Program-made: the position numbers and the translations under genes
Origin: BS750m-G4 sp964472195
GTDB taxonomy: Bacteria; Bacteroidota; Ignavibacteria; Tepidaquicellales; Tepidaquicellaceae
Direction: 5' to 3'
DNA length: 7,588 nucleotides
Assembly (NCBI GenBank): GCA_964472195.1
Contig: CAYYJH010000111.1
Coordinates: forward strand, 1 to 7,588
Shown: piece by piece, positions 7,470 to 7,588 of the stretch
Layout of the letters: every line of letters begins with the position of its first letter
How positions within the stretch are numbered: the stretch's first letter is position 1
Notes under the pieces: generated by a model
Told to the model about the DNA's origin: nothing
The model's database searches: none
What the model saw: only the letters and a program-made list of their open reading frames with translations

Positions 7470-7588
7470 ATGCTGACTGAACAAGAAATTACTTCAATGG
7501 TATCAATTCCAGAAGCAATACATGTATCAGACAAGTGGACCACTAATATAAGCAAGATATCACTTTACCAGCACCATTCGCTTGACAT
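7470..7588 (+). CDS. Partial CDS of unknown function, cut by the window edge
   Basis: An ATG 10 nt after the xdhC stop opens a frame that stays open through the last 39 codons of the window (MLTEQEITSMVSIPEAIHVS...). The minus strand is closed by stops in all frames here, and the close spacing suggests a fourth gene of the xdh operon. A second possible start is the ATG at 7497 (MVSIPEAIHV). Upstream bases contain only a weak GAAG-like Shine-Dalgarno. The visible residues are mixed polar and show no signal peptide, membrane segment or motif I recognise. By context it might belong to purine catabolism or cofactor supply, but the sequence itself does not show this, and a stretch of chance open frame is still possible. 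Confidence 0.45.
   Translation, partial: MLTEQEITSMVSIPEAIHVSDKWTTNISKISLYQHHSLD

Overview
The window is AT-rich bacterial DNA with standard bacterial gene structure. The genes most resemble those of the Bacteroidota/Ignavibacteriota (FCB) group: there is a lipoprotein with a short Lys/Asn/Ile-rich signal peptide and a Glu/Lys coiled coil, a family-39 glycosyltransferase with an 'RDEFYY...DHPP' front loop, and an AT-rich start region with few Shine-Dalgarno sites. This lineage call is an inference from composition and protein style, not a proven assignment.

Layout. Positions 1-225 are non-coding and hold one strong hairpin (53-93), probably the terminator of a gene lying left of the window. 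Two leftward genes follow, 27 nt apart and probably co-transcribed: a small coiled-coil lipoprotein (2517-1798) and then a polytopic GT39-type glycosyltransferase (1770-226). A 246-nt AT-rich divergent spacer (2518-2763) separates them from a rightward operon: xdhA-like (2764-4200), xdhB-like (4197-6455), xdhC-like (6479-7459), and the first 39 codons of an unrecognised fourth gene (7470 to the window edge).

The rightward operon encodes a two-subunit xanthine dehydrogenase and its cofactor chaperone. XdhA carries two [2Fe-2S] clusters and FAD. XdhB carries the molybdopterin active site, and every substrate- and cofactor-contacting residue I could align by hand to bovine xanthine dehydrogenase is present. 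XdhC is the Moco-binding protein that loads sulfurated cofactor into XdhB. Together they would oxidise hypoxanthine and xanthine to urate in the cytoplasm, passing electrons from Mo through Fe-S and FAD, most likely to NAD+. xdhA starts at an unusual TTG with no visible Shine-Dalgarno, while xdhB starts at a GTG inside the xdhA stop (GTGA) behind a perfect GGAGG, which points to translational coupling.

I did not find a CRISPR array, tRNA, rRNA, insertion sequence or clearly novel defence or biosynthetic system. The gene content is ordinary. The least explained parts are the 5' hairpin, whose loop is complementary to upstream sequence, the open but start-less frame beside it, and the truncated gene at the right edge.
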